A DNA stretch of 64,000 nucleotides from Oscillospiraceae bacterium. Lineage in GTDB: Bacteria; Bacillota; Clostridia; Oscillospirales; Oscillospiraceae. Shown in pieces: positions 51,783 through 61,331 of the stretch (position 1 is the first letter of the stretch; every line of letters begins with the position of its first letter). The stretch spans positions 22,857 through 86,856 of the forward strand of contig JAGPMA010000003.1 in assembly GCA_018053145.1 (NCBI GenBank), written 5' to 3'. Position numbers and translations under genes: made by a program. Under the pieces are notes generated by a model. It had not been told where the DNA came from. It ran no database searches and saw only the letters and a program-made list of their open reading frames with translations.

Positions 51783-52646
51783 ATGGAACAGTTCAAAAAC
51801 TCATTAATACAGACAGTTCATTATCTGCTGTCTGCCAGGGTGCCGGATATAATCGACATCCTTATTGTCGCATTTTTAATATACAAGCTTATTGGGATAA
51901 TAAGAAGGACAAACTCTCACACGATTGCAAAAGGCGTTCTTATGGTTATCCTGGTGCTTTGGGTTTCCGATTTTCTAAATCTAACCGTAATACACTTTGT
52001 GTTAGCCAAAACCGTTGAGGTTGGCTTGCTTGCGTTGGTAATATTGTTCCAGCCTGAATTGCGAAGGGCTCTTGAAAAAGTCGGCAGTGGCAGTATTTTG
52101 TCATTACTGCGCGGCAATGTACAGGTTCAGGCTGTTGAGACGGCAATTACGCAGACTGTTATCGCCTGCAAAGCAATGTCCAGAAGTAAAACTGGTGCTT
52201 TAATCGTTTTTGAGCGTGTAAACAAGCTGGACAACCAGATTAACACGGGTACAATTGTCAATTCAGACACAACAGCCGAGCTTTTGAAAAATATGTTTTT
52301 TAACAAAGCTCCGCTTCACGATGGCGCTGTAATAATCAGCGAGGGAAGAATTGCGGCGGCAGGCTGTATGCTTCCGCTTTCGAGCAACCAGAACCTCAGC
52401 CGAGATTTGGGTATGCGCCACAGGGCAGGAATCGGCATGAGCGAGCATTCTGATGCGGTTGTCGCTATTGTTTCCGAAGAAACGGGAGCAATTTCTATTG
52501 CGGTTGACGGAATGTTAAAGCGCCATCTGTCGCCGGAAACCTTTGAGAAGATTCTGCGTAATGAGATAATCATTCAAGAAGAACTCACCACAGAAAAGAA
52601 AAAGAAATCATTGCTTGATTTCTTTAAGGTGAAGAAAAATGGATAA
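51783..52646 (+). CDS. cdaA: Diadenylate cyclase CdaA
   Basis: CdaA makes c-di-AMP from two ATP. The 287-residue protein has three N-terminal TM helices (about 20-85) and a cytoplasmic DAC domain with the catalytic DGAVII (about 176) and RHRAGIGMSEHSDAV (about 209). A basic tail ends in KKKSLLDFFKVKK. The ATG at 51783 follows AGAGGT. The in-frame extension to 51699 is unconserved. It overlaps cdaR by 8 bases. Unlike in Bacillus, glmM does not follow in this window. Confidence 0.95.
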   Translation: MEQFKNSLIQTVHYLLSARVPDIIDILIVAFLIYKLIGIIRRTNSHTIAKGVLMVILVLWVSDFLNLTVIHFVLAKTVEVGLLALVILFQPELRRALEKVGSGSILSLLRGNVQVQAVETAITQTVIACKAMSRSKTGALIVFERVNKLDNQINTGTIVNSDTTAELLKNMFFNKAPLHDGAVIISEGRIAAAGCMLPLSSNQNLSRDLGMRHRAGIGMSEHSDAVVAIVSEETGAISIAVDGMLKRHLSPETFEKILRNEIIIQEELTTEKKKKSLLDFFKVKKNG

Positions 52647-53886
52647 AAAGAATGTAAAACCCAGTATACTGGACAACAGGTTTTTATGGGTGCTTGTGTC
52701 TCTTCTAGCATCAGTTTTGCTTTGGGTTTATGTAACGACCTCGGAAGGGGACCTTATTGATCGCACCTTTGAGGGCGTTCAGGTCGTCTTTGCGGGCCAG
52801 GAAGCACTACTTGAAAGAGAAGGTTTGGTTATTTCAAATGTGAGCGCGAACACTGTTAATGTCCGCATTAGAACAACTCGACGTGAGATAGCAAAGCTTT
52901 CTTCAAGCAATATCTCGGCTGTTGTTGATGTTTCGAAATTCAACTCAAACGGCAACTACAATCAATCGGTTTCAATACAGTTTCCATCCGGAAGCGATAC
53001 AAGCTCCATTGACATTGTTAACACTCTGCCATCAAGCGTTTCTTTCAATATTGACAAGACCAGCACTAAGACTATTGAGCTGCAAGGTAAGTTTGTCGGC
53101 ACAGTAGCTGAAGGCTTCGCGGCACATCCAATTGAATTTGACCCGCAGACCGTAACAATAAGCGGACCGCAAAACGAGATTAACAAGGTAGTTTGCGCAT
53201 GGGTTGAGGTTGACCGTGACAGCGCCGACAAGACAATTCAGTTTGTATCCTCATATGTTCTCATGGACGAAGACGGAAATGAGATTGACGCCTCAAACAT
53301 CACGCTTAGTGATGAAACGGTATCGGTTACAGTTCCCATAACTTCGACAAAAGAAGTCCCCTTATCCATCGATTTGGTTGAAGGCGGGGGAGCAAGTGCA
53401 GAAAATGTCAAAATCACCTACGATCCTTCAACAATTACAATTGCGGGGGACGCGGAAACACTCGACGGTATCAACAAAATATCGCTCGGAACGCTCGACC
53501 TATCCTCGTTTGCGTCCACATTTGAGGATACTTATACCATTGTCCTTGACAACGACATTACAAATGTAACAGGAATCTCGAGTGTTAAAGTAACCGTTCA
53601 GATAATCGGGCTTGAAACGAAGAAATTTAATGTCACCAACATATCAACGGTAAACGGTCCGTCCGGACGGACGGCTTCGGTTATCACCGAAAATATTGAG
53701 GTTACCTTGCGCGGAAAAAACACCGTTCTTTCAAAAATTGGGGCTAATAACATTCGTGTTGTTGCAGATCTCTCCGATATTGGGTCGACGGCAGGAGTTT
53801 TCCAGCCTTTGGCAAAGGTTTATGTCGACGGCTTTACGGGAGTTGGAGCAATTGGAGAGTACAGCGTTTATGTGAAGATAAAATAA
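52639..53886 (+). CDS. cdaR: YbbR-domain regulator of diadenylate cyclase
   Basis: CdaR (YbbR) modulates CdaA from outside the membrane. The 415-residue protein has one TM helix (about 13-31, FLWVLVSLLASVLLWVYV) and about four YbbR repeats of roughly 80-90 residues, each with a V-x-V-x-I/G-x3-L-type strand (LQGKFVGTVAEGFAAHP is one). There is no lipobox or cleavage site, so it is anchored by its N-terminus. The frames overlap those of cdaA by 8 bases. Confidence 0.92.
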   Translation: MDKKNVKPSILDNRFLWVLVSLLASVLLWVYVTTSEGDLIDRTFEGVQVVFAGQEALLEREGLVISNVSANTVNVRIRTTRREIAKLSSSNISAVVDVSKFNSNGNYNQSVSIQFPSGSDTSSIDIVNTLPSSVSFNIDKTSTKTIELQGKFVGTVAEGFAAHPIEFDPQTVTISGPQNEINKVVCAWVEVDRDSADKTIQFVSSYVLMDEDGNEIDASNITLSDETVSVTVPITSTKEVPLSIDLVEGGGASAENVKITYDPSTITIAGDAETLDGINKISLGTLDLSSFASTFEDTYTIVLDNDITNVTGISSVKVTVQIIGLETKKFNVTNISTVNGPSGRTASVITENIEVTLRGKNTVLSKIGANNIRVVADLSDIGSTAGVFQPLAKVYVDGFTGVGAIGEYSVYVKIK

Positions 53887-53948
53887 CAATAATTCGGGCT
53901 GTTACAAGCTTTATACTATTGCAAAGCAAAGAAGAAAGGATACCACCT

Positions 53949-54827
53949 ATGGTTAAAAGTATGACCGGCTACGGCGGAGCAAAGGGAACCGAAGGCGTAT
54001 ACAAGCTCTCGGTTGAGCTCAAGAGCGTAAACAATCGTTATCTTGACACCTCTGTTCGTCTTCCCAGAAGCTTTATGTATGCTGAGGAATCGGTTAAATC
54101 CGCTGTTCAGACTCATGTTTCTCGGGGAAAGGTTGATGTGTTTATCTCGTTTGATGCCTCTTCGGGCGAGGGAATCGCGGTAACGGTAAACGAGGACTTG
54201 GCGGCAGGCTACAAGTCGGCAATTGAGAGCCTCGGAGTAAAGCTCGGAGTCAGCGCCGAGGTCACAGCCTATCAGATTTCAAGGCTTTCTGATGTTCTGA
54301 CCCTTGACAAAAAAGAAATCGAAAAAGAACAGGCCCACAAGGAGCTAATGCAGGTTATTGAAAAAGCGCTTGCTGATTTTGACACCATGCGCGAGCGTGA
54401 GGGTAAAAAGCTCTTTGATGATATCTCCTCTCGTCTCGACGCAATTGAGGAATTCGTTTCCTTCGTTGAAGCGCGTTCTCCGCAGGCTGTCACGGAATAC
54501 CGTGAAAGGCTTACGAAAAAGATGCAGGATATACTTGATAATAAACAAATTGACGAGGGCCGAATACTAACCGAAGCGGCCATTTATGCCGACCATATTG
54601 CTACCGATGAAGAAACCGTTAGGCTTCGCAGCCACATCGGACAAATGCGAGAAATGCTCACAAGCGACACTCCAACAGGCCGAAAGCTCGATTTCATTGT
54701 TCAGGAGCTAAATCGTGAAACAAATACAATTGGCTCTAAATGCAATAATAATGACATTACCCGCGTCGTTTTGGACATGAAATCCGAAATTGAAAAAATC
54801 AGAGAACAGGTTCAAAACATCGAATAG
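53949..54827 (+). CDS. YicC family endoribonuclease-like protein
   Basis: This 292-residue protein belongs to the YicC family: [13 protein letters not shown] at the start, [20 protein letters not shown], and the C-terminal DUF1732 region ([43 protein letters not shown]). Members have been reported to cut RNA. The ATG at 53949 follows AAAGGA; the extension to 53919 is not conserved. The gene leads the conserved yicC-remA-gmk-rpoZ block. Confidence 0.93.
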   Translation: MVKSMTGYGGAKGTEGVYKLSVELKSVNNRYLDTSVRLPRSFMYAEESVKSAVQTHVSRGKVDVFISFDASSGEGIAVTVNEDLAAGYKSAIESLGVKLGVSAEVTAYQISRLSDVLTLDKKEIEKEQAHKELMQVIEKALADFDTMREREGKKLFDDISSRLDAIEEFVSFVEARSPQAVTEYRERLTKKMQDILDNKQIDEGRILTEAAIYADHIATDEETVRLRSHIGQMREMLTSDTPTGRKLDFIVQELNRETNTIGSKCNNNDITRVVLDMKSEIEKIREQVQNIE

Positions 54828-54840
54828 GGAGGAGAAAACC

Positions 54841-55113
54841 TTGAAATTAATCAACATTGGCTTTGGCAACATGGTGTCAGCCTCTCGAGTTATCGCCATT
54901 GTAAGTCCTGAATCAGCGCCTATTAAGAGAATAATTCTTGATGTGCGTGACAGGGGACAGCTTATAGACGCGACCTACGGCAGAAGGACAAGAGCTGTGG
55001 TTATTATGGACAGCGGTCACGTTATACTATCCGCAATTCAGCCGGAAACCGTTGCCGGAAGAATGAGCGGCAAAAACGAACAGGAAACCGGAGATGAAGC
55101 GGAAAATGAATGA
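54841..55113 (+). CDS. remA: Extracellular matrix regulator RemA (DUF370)
   Basis: RemA is a small DNA-binding protein that controls matrix and osmoprotection genes in Bacillus. The 90-residue protein begins [30 protein letters not shown] (only partly quoted as [14 protein letters not shown] here) and has [20 protein letters not shown], both strongly conserved. The TTG start at 54841 has GGGAGGAG just upstream, which decides it. The last 15 residues are acidic and unconserved. It overlaps gmk by 20 bases. Confidence 0.93.
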   Translation: MKLINIGFGNMVSASRVIAIVSPESAPIKRIILDVRDRGQLIDATYGRRTRAVVIMDSGHVILSAIQPETVAGRMSGKNEQETGDEAENE

Positions 55114-55714
55114 TTGCGGGAAATTGATTGTGGTATCCGGCCCTTCCGGTGCCGGTAAAAGCACGGTCATTTCGCGAGTTATGCAGGCAGACAAAAGCGT
55201 TGTGTTTTCCGTTTCCGCAACTACCAGAAAGCCGCGAGAGGGTGAGCGCGAGGGAACGGATTACTATTTCACGAGCTTTGAATGCTTTCGTGAGATGATT
55301 GAAAACGAAGAGCTTTTGGAACACGCGGAATATGTGGACAACTATTACGGAACGCCGAAAGCGCCTGTTATTAAAAGCCTTGAGAAAGGTTTAAACGTTC
55401 TGTTCGACATCGAAGTTCAGGGTGCGATGCAGATTAAGAACAGATGCCCTGATGCAATTTTGATTTTTGTAATCCCATCAGACTTTTCTCAAATCGAAAA
55501 AAGACTGCATGCAAGAGGAACAGACAGCGAGGAAAAAATTTGCCAGCGTATTAAAACAGCTAGATTTGAGTATTCAATGGCTCTGAATTACGACTACATC
55601 GTTATTAACGATGATCCGGATACGGCAGCCAACGAGATAAAATCCATCATCACCGCCGAAAAATGCAAATCGGCAGATCGAAAAAAATATTTAACTGAGG
55701 TGTGTTCATTATGA
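55094..55714 (+). CDS. gmk: Guanylate kinase
   Basis: Gmk turns GMP into GDP. The 206-residue protein has the P-loop [15 protein letters not shown] (about 13), the GMP-binding [20 protein letters not shown] region, and [10 protein letters not shown] with [13 protein letters not shown] in the lid. The ATG at 55094 sits directly after GGAG, while ATG 55106 ([12 protein letters not shown]) is better spaced and equally plausible; the difference is four residues. Overlaps with remA and rpoZ suggest coupling. Confidence 0.96.
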   Translation: MKRKMNDCGKLIVVSGPSGAGKSTVISRVMQADKSVVFSVSATTRKPREGEREGTDYYFTSFECFREMIENEELLEHAEYVDNYYGTPKAPVIKSLEKGLNVLFDIEVQGAMQIKNRCPDAILIFVIPSDFSQIEKRLHARGTDSEEKICQRIKTARFEYSMALNYDYIVINDDPDTAANEIKSIITAEKCKSADRKKYLTEVCSL

Positions 55715-55914
55715 TGCTATATCCCCCCCTTTCCGATTTGGTACAGAAGGTTGGAAGCCGTTATTTGCTTGTTAACCTAATTTCTCGCAGAGCGAGAGAA
55801 ATCTCCACACAAGCCGACGATAACGGTATCCATCTTGATAAAAAACCTGTTTCTACCGCAATTGACGAGGTCTATACGGGAAAAATTAAGGCAATCGACA
55901 ACTTCAAGAACTAA
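55711..55914 (+). CDS. rpoZ: DNA-directed RNA polymerase omega subunit
   Basis: Omega helps RNA polymerase assemble. The 67-residue protein has the family core YPPLSDLVQKVGSRYLLVNL and ISRRAREIS, followed by VSTAIDEVYTGKI. I chose the ATG at 55711, which overlaps the gmk stop and has TGAGGTG before it. Next in the usual order would be coaBC, but here 95 bases without a gene lead straight to priA. Confidence 0.93.
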   Translation: MMLYPPLSDLVQKVGSRYLLVNLISRRAREISTQADDNGIHLDKKPVSTAIDEVYTGKIKAIDNFKN

Positions 55915-56009
55915 AGCATCCTTCCTGTTTAAATAGTTTCTGTCGCCGTGAAAGCAATGCTGCACAGGATAGAACATGCTGCATTTATTGACAAAGGAGC
56001 GGTAAGATA

Positions 56010-58466
56010 TTGGATAAACTGGTTGCGAAAATCGCGGTTTCTGCCGCCACCTATCAAATTGATAAACCGTATGACTATCTCATTCCTGAAAATCTTTCAG
56101 ACGTAGTATTGCCCGGAATGCGCGTAATCGTTCCGTTTTCAAAGGGCAACAGGAAAACAGAGGGTATTGTCCTTGACGTTTTTAAAACCGCTGATGCTCA
56201 AAAGCTGAAATGTGTGCTCTCCGTTTTGGACGAGACTCCTGTTATTTCGGAGGAGCTGATTAAGCTTTCTCTTTGGATGCGTGAGCGCTTCTTCTGTACA
56301 GTTTACGACGCGGTGAAAGCCATGCTGCCGGCTGGGATTTGGTATAATCTGAGCGCAGTCTGCCGCATAGAGGAGGGCATCGGTAAGGATGACGCATATG
56401 AAGCCGCGGGACGCTCGGATAAACAGCGAAGGGTGCTTGATGTGGTCTTTGCTCACGGCGGCATATGTGAGTTCCGCGATATTGAGCTTGCGTTCGACGA
56501 AGAAAGTCCTTTGAGTGCTATACGCGCTCTTTCGGCAAGAGGCATCATAGTAACCGATTCCCTTGAAAGCCGCAGAATTAAGGATAAGACTGTAAGCTTC
56601 GTCTCTTTAGCTGTGCCAAGCGAAAATGCGGCGGAAACCGCTGCCGCAAAAAAGCGTTCTTCGCCGTCACAAGCTGCCGTTCTGGAGCTGCTTGTCAATT
56701 TCGGAGGCGCAACTATCAACGATATTCACTATCTTACGGGTGCAGGGACGCCTGTTATTAAACGGCTTGAGCAGGATGGGCTTGTTTTTATAGATCAGCT
56801 TGAGGTTTTTCGAAGGCCCGAATACAGGGAGGGTGAGAAGCTCTCAATTCCGGAACTCACCTATCAGCAAAAGGAAGCTTTTGATGGTATTGCCTCTCTA
56901 ATAAACGGCAACAGCGCCGCTTGCTCCTTGCTTTACGGGATAACGGGCAGCGGAAAAACCGCGGTTTATGTTCATCTTATCGACACACTGTTAAAAAGGG
57001 ACAAGTCCTCAATACTGCTTGTTCCCGAAATCGCTCTAACACCACAGATGCTGGAGACCTTCTCCTCATATTTTGGTGACGAAATTGCCGTAATGCACAG
57101 CTCTCTTTCCGCTGGGGAGCGTTATGACGAATGGAAACGAATTAAAAACGGTATAGCGAGGGTTGTTGTCGGCACAAGAAGTGCGATTTTTGCGCCTGTT
57201 AAGAATTTGGGGCTTATAATTATCGACGAGGAGCAGGAGGACACCTACAAGTCCGAGAATGCTCCACGTTATCATGCTCGCGATGTCGCTAAATTTCGAT
57301 GCGCGCGCTCAAATGCGGCCTTACTGCTTGGCAGCGCAACACCGGATGTTGTTACGCGCTACAACGCCCAGATGGGCAAATACAGTTTTTTTCCCCTTTC
57401 GGAGAGATACAATCAAATGTCGCTTCCTCAGGTTGAAATTGTCGACATGAAGAAGGAACTTCGCAACGGAAACGGCGGAGACTTGAGTTCCGTATTAATT
57501 AAGGAGCTTGAGGATAACATTAGAAAAGGTGAACAAAGTATACTTTTTCTCAATCGACGCGGAAGCTTTAAGCTTATAAGCTGCTGCGAATGCGGATATA
57601 CATATAAGTGTCCGCGCTGCAGCGTAAGTCTCACTTATCACAGTGCTAATAAGCGTTTAATGTGCCATTATTGCGGGCATTCCCAAAGCGTTGACGCTTC
57701 GTGCCCCGAATGTGGCGGGAAGCTTAATTTTGTCGGTTCAGGAACGCAAAAAATCGAGGAGCAGCTTCGCGAACTATTTCCCAACATCGAAATTGTACGG
57801 TTGGATACAGATACGGTTTCGGGCGCGGGGTCACACGATGTTCTTCTGAACAAATTCAAGGACGAAAATATTCCGATTTTAATCGGCACACAGATGGTTA
57901 CAAAGGGGCTGGATTTTCCGAATGTAACGTTGGTCGGAGTCCTTTTAGCGGATCAATCGCTCTATGCGGGCGATTATAGAGCATCTGAGCGTACTTTTTC
58001 GCTCATAACGCAGGTTGTTGGTCGTTCTGGCAGAGGGATTACCCCCGGCAGAGCGGTTATACAAACCTTTACGCCGCAAAATCAAGTGATTATGCAGGCG
58101 GCACAGCAGGATTACGACAGTTTTTATAACTCAGAGCTTGAGATGAGAAGGCTGCAGTGGTGTCCGCCTTTTTCGGATTTGTTTTCAGTTACTGCTGTAG
58201 GACAAAGCGAAGCTATGGTATTACGCAGCTTGAACACGGCAAAGCAAATTTTGGCATCGGAGCTTTCAAAAAGAGCTGATGTCCGCCTTTTAGGGCCGGC
58301 TCCGCTTTCGGTTGTTCGAGTCAACAACAGCTACCGCTATCGGCTGACAATCTCGTGCAAGGATGACAGGACAGTTCGTGAGCTAATTTCAAATGTCATA
58401 ATCTACTGCAACACTAACAAGGAATTTAAGGGCGTTACAATATTCGGTGATATTAACGCCAATTAA
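56010..58466 (+). CDS. priA: Primosomal protein N' (replication restart helicase PriA)
   Basis: PriA reloads the replication machinery at stalled forks. The 818-residue protein has an N-terminal 3'-end-binding domain (VAVSAATYQIDKPYDYLIP-like start), a winged helix, helicase Walker A GITGSGKTAVY (about 313), DEEQ box IIDEEQEDTYKSE, and a zinc region with eight Cys (CCECGYTYKCPRC, CHYCGHS, CPECGGK; about 530-570). C-terminal motifs are IGTQMVTKGLDFPNVTLVG and QVVGRSGRG. The start is TTG 56010, with AAAGGAG 10 bases before it. Confidence 0.97.
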   Translation: MDKLVAKIAVSAATYQIDKPYDYLIPENLSDVVLPGMRVIVPFSKGNRKTEGIVLDVFKTADAQKLKCVLSVLDETPVISEELIKLSLWMRERFFCTVYDAVKAMLPAGIWYNLSAVCRIEEGIGKDDAYEAAGRSDKQRRVLDVVFAHGGICEFRDIELAFDEESPLSAIRALSARGIIVTDSLESRRIKDKTVSFVSLAVPSENAAETAAAKKRSSPSQAAVLELLVNFGGATINDIHYLTGAGTPVIKRLEQDGLVFIDQLEVFRRPEYREGEKLSIPELTYQQKEAFDGIASLINGNSAACSLLYGITGSGKTAVYVHLIDTLLKRDKSSILLVPEIALTPQMLETFSSYFGDEIAVMHSSLSAGERYDEWKRIKNGIARVVVGTRSAIFAPVKNLGLIIIDEEQEDTYKSENAPRYHARDVAKFRCARSNAALLLGSATPDVVTRYNAQMGKYSFFPLSERYNQMSLPQVEIVDMKKELRNGNGGDLSSVLIKELEDNIRKGEQSILFLNRRGSFKLISCCECGYTYKCPRCSVSLTYHSANKRLMCHYCGHSQSVDASCPECGGKLNFVGSGTQKIEEQLRELFPNIEIVRLDTDTVSGAGSHDVLLNKFKDENIPILIGTQMVTKGLDFPNVTLVGVLLADQSLYAGDYRASERTFSLITQVVGRSGRGITPGRAVIQTFTPQNQVIMQAAQQDYDSFYNSELEMRRLQWCPPFSDLFSVTAVGQSEAMVLRSLNTAKQILASELSKRADVRLLGPAPLSVVRVNNSYRYRLTISCKDDRTVRELISNVIIYCNTNKEFKGVTIFGDINAN

Positions 58467-58508
58467 TATAAGCAAAAAAAGAAAAATGCATTGAACAGGA
58501 GCTTGGAT

Positions 58509-59000
58509 ATGGCCATTCGCAGCATAGTACAAAAAGGCGACAGCGTGCTAGAAAAGCACTGCCGTCCGGTAACGGAGTTTAACGAAAGACTTCACATATT
58601 GCTAGACGACTTGAAGGAAACACTTTTAGAATCGGGAGGCGTAGGGCTTGCAGCACCGCAGGTTGGTGTTTTGCGGCGGGCGGTGATTGTCATTGAAACT
58701 AACGTTGCCGAGGACCAGGAAGAGTATTTTATTGAGCTTGTTAATCCCCAAATTATATTTGAGGACGGAGAGCAGCGTGGGCCGGAGGGTTGTCTTTCAT
58801 TCCCCGGGAAATACGGTATCGTTACGCGTCCGAACAAGGTTAAGGTTCGCGCGCAGGACAGAAACGGAAACTTCTTTGAGGTCGAGGGTGAAGCTCTTAC
58901 AGCTCGTTGCTTCTGCCACGAGCTTGACCATCTCGATGGAGTATTGTTCCCTGATCGTGCCGAGCGTATGCTAACGCCGGAGGAACTGAAGGACGATTAA
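58509..59000 (+). CDS. def: Peptide deformylase
   Basis: Def removes the formyl group from new proteins. The 163-residue enzyme has all three metal motifs: GVGLAAPQVG (about 43), EGCLSFPG (about 91) and HELDHLDG (about 134). Length is typical of type 1/3 enzymes. The ATG at 58509 follows AGGAG; TTG 58491 is in frame but upstream of that site. It comes before fmt as usual. Confidence 0.97.
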   Translation: MAIRSIVQKGDSVLEKHCRPVTEFNERLHILLDDLKETLLESGGVGLAAPQVGVLRRAVIVIETNVAEDQEEYFIELVNPQIIFEDGEQRGPEGCLSFPGKYGIVTRPNKVKVRAQDRNGNFFEVEGEALTARCFCHELDHLDGVLFPDRAERMLTPEELKDD

Positions 59001-59045
59001 TAATACCAGATGTTAACTTCTAGCGCCAATTGGAGATGATTATTA

Positions 59046-59966
59046 ATGCGCATTGTTTTTATGGGCACGCCGGATTTTGCCGCGGCATCGCTTAACCGAC
59101 TTATTTCAGAGCATTTTGATGTTGTCGGAGTTTTTACACAGCCGGATAAGCCAAAAAACAGGGGGATGAAGCTCGCTGCAAGCCCTGTAAAGGAGCTTTC
59201 TCTTGCTTCGGGTATACCTGTGTTTCAGCCGGAGAAAATGCGTGACGGTACGGCCCTGGAAGCCTTAATATCACTTACTCCCGACCTTGTTGTTGTCGTT
59301 GCATATGGTCGCATTTTGCCTGATGATATTTTATCAGTTCCGACAAAAGGAACCATTAACATTCACGGCTCGCTGCTGCCGAAATACCGAGGTGCTGCAC
59401 CTATTCAATGGTCAGTTTTGAACGGTGACAAGATAACTGGTGTGAGCTCGATGTATCTTGCCAGCGAGCTTGACAGCGGTGATGTCATCTACACCGCCGA
59501 AACCGAAATCGGCGAATACGAATCATCTGGTCAACTCTACGAGCGTTTACGTGAGCTGGGAGCGGAGCTGCTAGTCAAAACAGTTCGCGACATCGACAGT
59601 GACTGTGCGCCACGAACTCCGCAAGACCATTCTCGCGCTACTTTCGCACCGCCGCTCAATAAAGAAATGAGCCCGATTGACTGGAATAAGACCCCACGAG
59701 AGATTGTTAAGCACATTTGCGGACTTGACCCATGGCCTGTTGCCACGACTGAATTGGTGGACTGCCAGTTTAGAATATTCGGTGCGGAATACACCGAAAA
59801 CAGAACCGACAAGCCTTCTGGAACTGTAGTATCAGCTGACCGTAAAAAAGGCATTGAAGTCGCCTGCGGGAACGGCGAAACTCTGCTTATAACGCGCCTA
59901 CAGGCCTTGTGCGGAAAACAAATGTCGGCAGGGGAGTATCTTTGCGGACATCCCATGTGTTTATAA
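59046..59966 (+). CDS. fmt: Methionyl-tRNA formyltransferase
   Basis: Fmt formylates initiator Met-tRNA. The 306-residue protein begins RIVFMGTPDFAAASL and has the folate-binding HGSLLPKYRGAAPIQW (about 107) and the catalytic ELDSGDVIYTAE segment. The C-terminal domain binding tRNA follows, with LDPWPVATTEL. Length is normal. Confidence 0.97.
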   Translation: MRIVFMGTPDFAAASLNRLISEHFDVVGVFTQPDKPKNRGMKLAASPVKELSLASGIPVFQPEKMRDGTALEALISLTPDLVVVVAYGRILPDDILSVPTKGTINIHGSLLPKYRGAAPIQWSVLNGDKITGVSSMYLASELDSGDVIYTAETEIGEYESSGQLYERLRELGAELLVKTVRDIDSDCAPRTPQDHSRATFAPPLNKEMSPIDWNKTPREIVKHICGLDPWPVATTELVDCQFRIFGAEYTENRTDKPSGTVVSADRKKGIEVACGNGETLLITRLQALCGKQMSAGEYLCGHPMCL

Positions 59967-59996
59967 AATCGCGCTTTTCGCGCGTTGGAGGTTAGA

Positions 59997-61331
59997 ATGG
60001 CAAAATCGGCCAGAGAGGCGGCTTTATCCGTTTTGGAGCGCTGCCGAAGAAATCAGGCATTTTCGGACGCCTTATTAGGAAGCACAATGCAGTCAGCCGG
60101 TCTTAATTCAAAGGACAGCGCCCTGTGTACCAGACTTTGCTATGGCGTTTTGCAAAATATGCTTTTGTGTGACTTCTATATTGACCACTTTGCCGCAAAT
60201 GCAAATAAGCTAGAGCCAAAGGTACGTGACATTTTACGGCTTTCCGTCTATCAAATACTGTTTATGGACAAAATTCCTTCACACGCAGCTGTAAGCGAGG
60301 GAGTCGACCTTTGTAAAAAAAGCGGATTTGCAAGAGCCTCAGGGCTTGTAAATGCTGTATTGCGCAAGATTTCCGATAACAAGGATAAACTGCCGGAAAT
60401 TCCCAATACAGACATTAACGTATATCTATCAATAAAATACAGCACACCTATAGAGCTTGTTAGACAGTTTACCAGTGACTTCGGAACTGAATTTGCGGAA
60501 GGAATGCTAAAAGCAAACAACGAAGCCTCGCCGCTGACTATTCAGGTAAACACCTTGAAAACAAGCTCAACCGAGCTTCAAGCTCTGCTTGAGGCAAAGG
60601 GTATGTTTGTTATGCCGCATGAGCTGCTTCCGGATTGCTTTGATGTTTTCGGCGCAGGGGATATTTCATCGCTGGAAGAGCATATTAAAGGGCTTTTTTA
60701 CGTTCAGGATGCGGCGGCGCGGCTTTCTGTGTTTGCGGCAGACCCAAAGTTTTGTGATACCGTTTTGGATGCCTGCGGCGCACCGGGAGGAAAAAGCTTC
60801 GCCTGTGCAATTCTCATGAAAAACAGCGGAAGAATTTATTCCAACGACATTCACGAAAACAAGCTTAATCGCGTCAAGGAAGGTGCGAAGCGCCTTGGAA
60901 TTGACATTATCTCCACCATGGTAATGGATGCTTCAAAGCCGGACAAGAGCCTAACGGCTTCCTGTGACCTCGTTATCGCAGATGTCCCGTGTTCGGGACT
61001 TGGAGTTATCAGAAAAAAGCCCGATATTCGCTACAAGGCACTTTCCGAAATCGAGAAGCTGCCTCAGACACAGCTGAACATCTTAAACGGACTTGCGACC
61101 TGTGTCAAACCGGGGGGCGTTCTTCTGTACTCGACCTGCACTGTTTTAGAGCAGGAAAACGGTGGAGTTATTGATAGATTTTTGCAGGAACATGAAGAAT
61201 ATTCCACAGAGGACTTTGTTTTGCCTTCACCTATTGGAAAGGTGGAAAGCGGAAGACTTAGCCTATATCCGCACATACACCATACTGACGGCTTTTTTAT
61301 ATGCAAATTAAGGAAACGTAATGAAAATTGA
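59997..61331 (+). CDS. rsmB: 16S rRNA (cytosine(967)-C(5))-methyltransferase RsmB
   Basis: RsmB methylates C967 of 16S rRNA. The 444-residue protein has an N-terminal NusB-like RNA-binding domain (about 1-140) and a SAM-dependent domain with LDACGAPGGKS (about 257), VIADVPCSGLGVIRKKPD and the catalytic Cys in YSTCTVLEQEN. The ATG at 59997 follows TTGGAGG; the TTG at 59985 is part of that site. It overlaps rlmN by 11 bases. Confidence 0.96.
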   Translation: MAKSAREAALSVLERCRRNQAFSDALLGSTMQSAGLNSKDSALCTRLCYGVLQNMLLCDFYIDHFAANANKLEPKVRDILRLSVYQILFMDKIPSHAAVSEGVDLCKKSGFARASGLVNAVLRKISDNKDKLPEIPNTDINVYLSIKYSTPIELVRQFTSDFGTEFAEGMLKANNEASPLTIQVNTLKTSSTELQALLEAKGMFVMPHELLPDCFDVFGAGDISSLEEHIKGLFYVQDAAARLSVFAADPKFCDTVLDACGAPGGKSFACAILMKNSGRIYSNDIHENKLNRVKEGAKRLGIDIISTMVMDASKPDKSLTASCDLVIADVPCSGLGVIRKKPDIRYKALSEIEKLPQTQLNILNGLATCVKPGGVLLYSTCTVLEQENGGVIDRFLQEHEEYSTEDFVLPSPIGKVESGRLSLYPHIHHTDGFFICKLRKRNEN

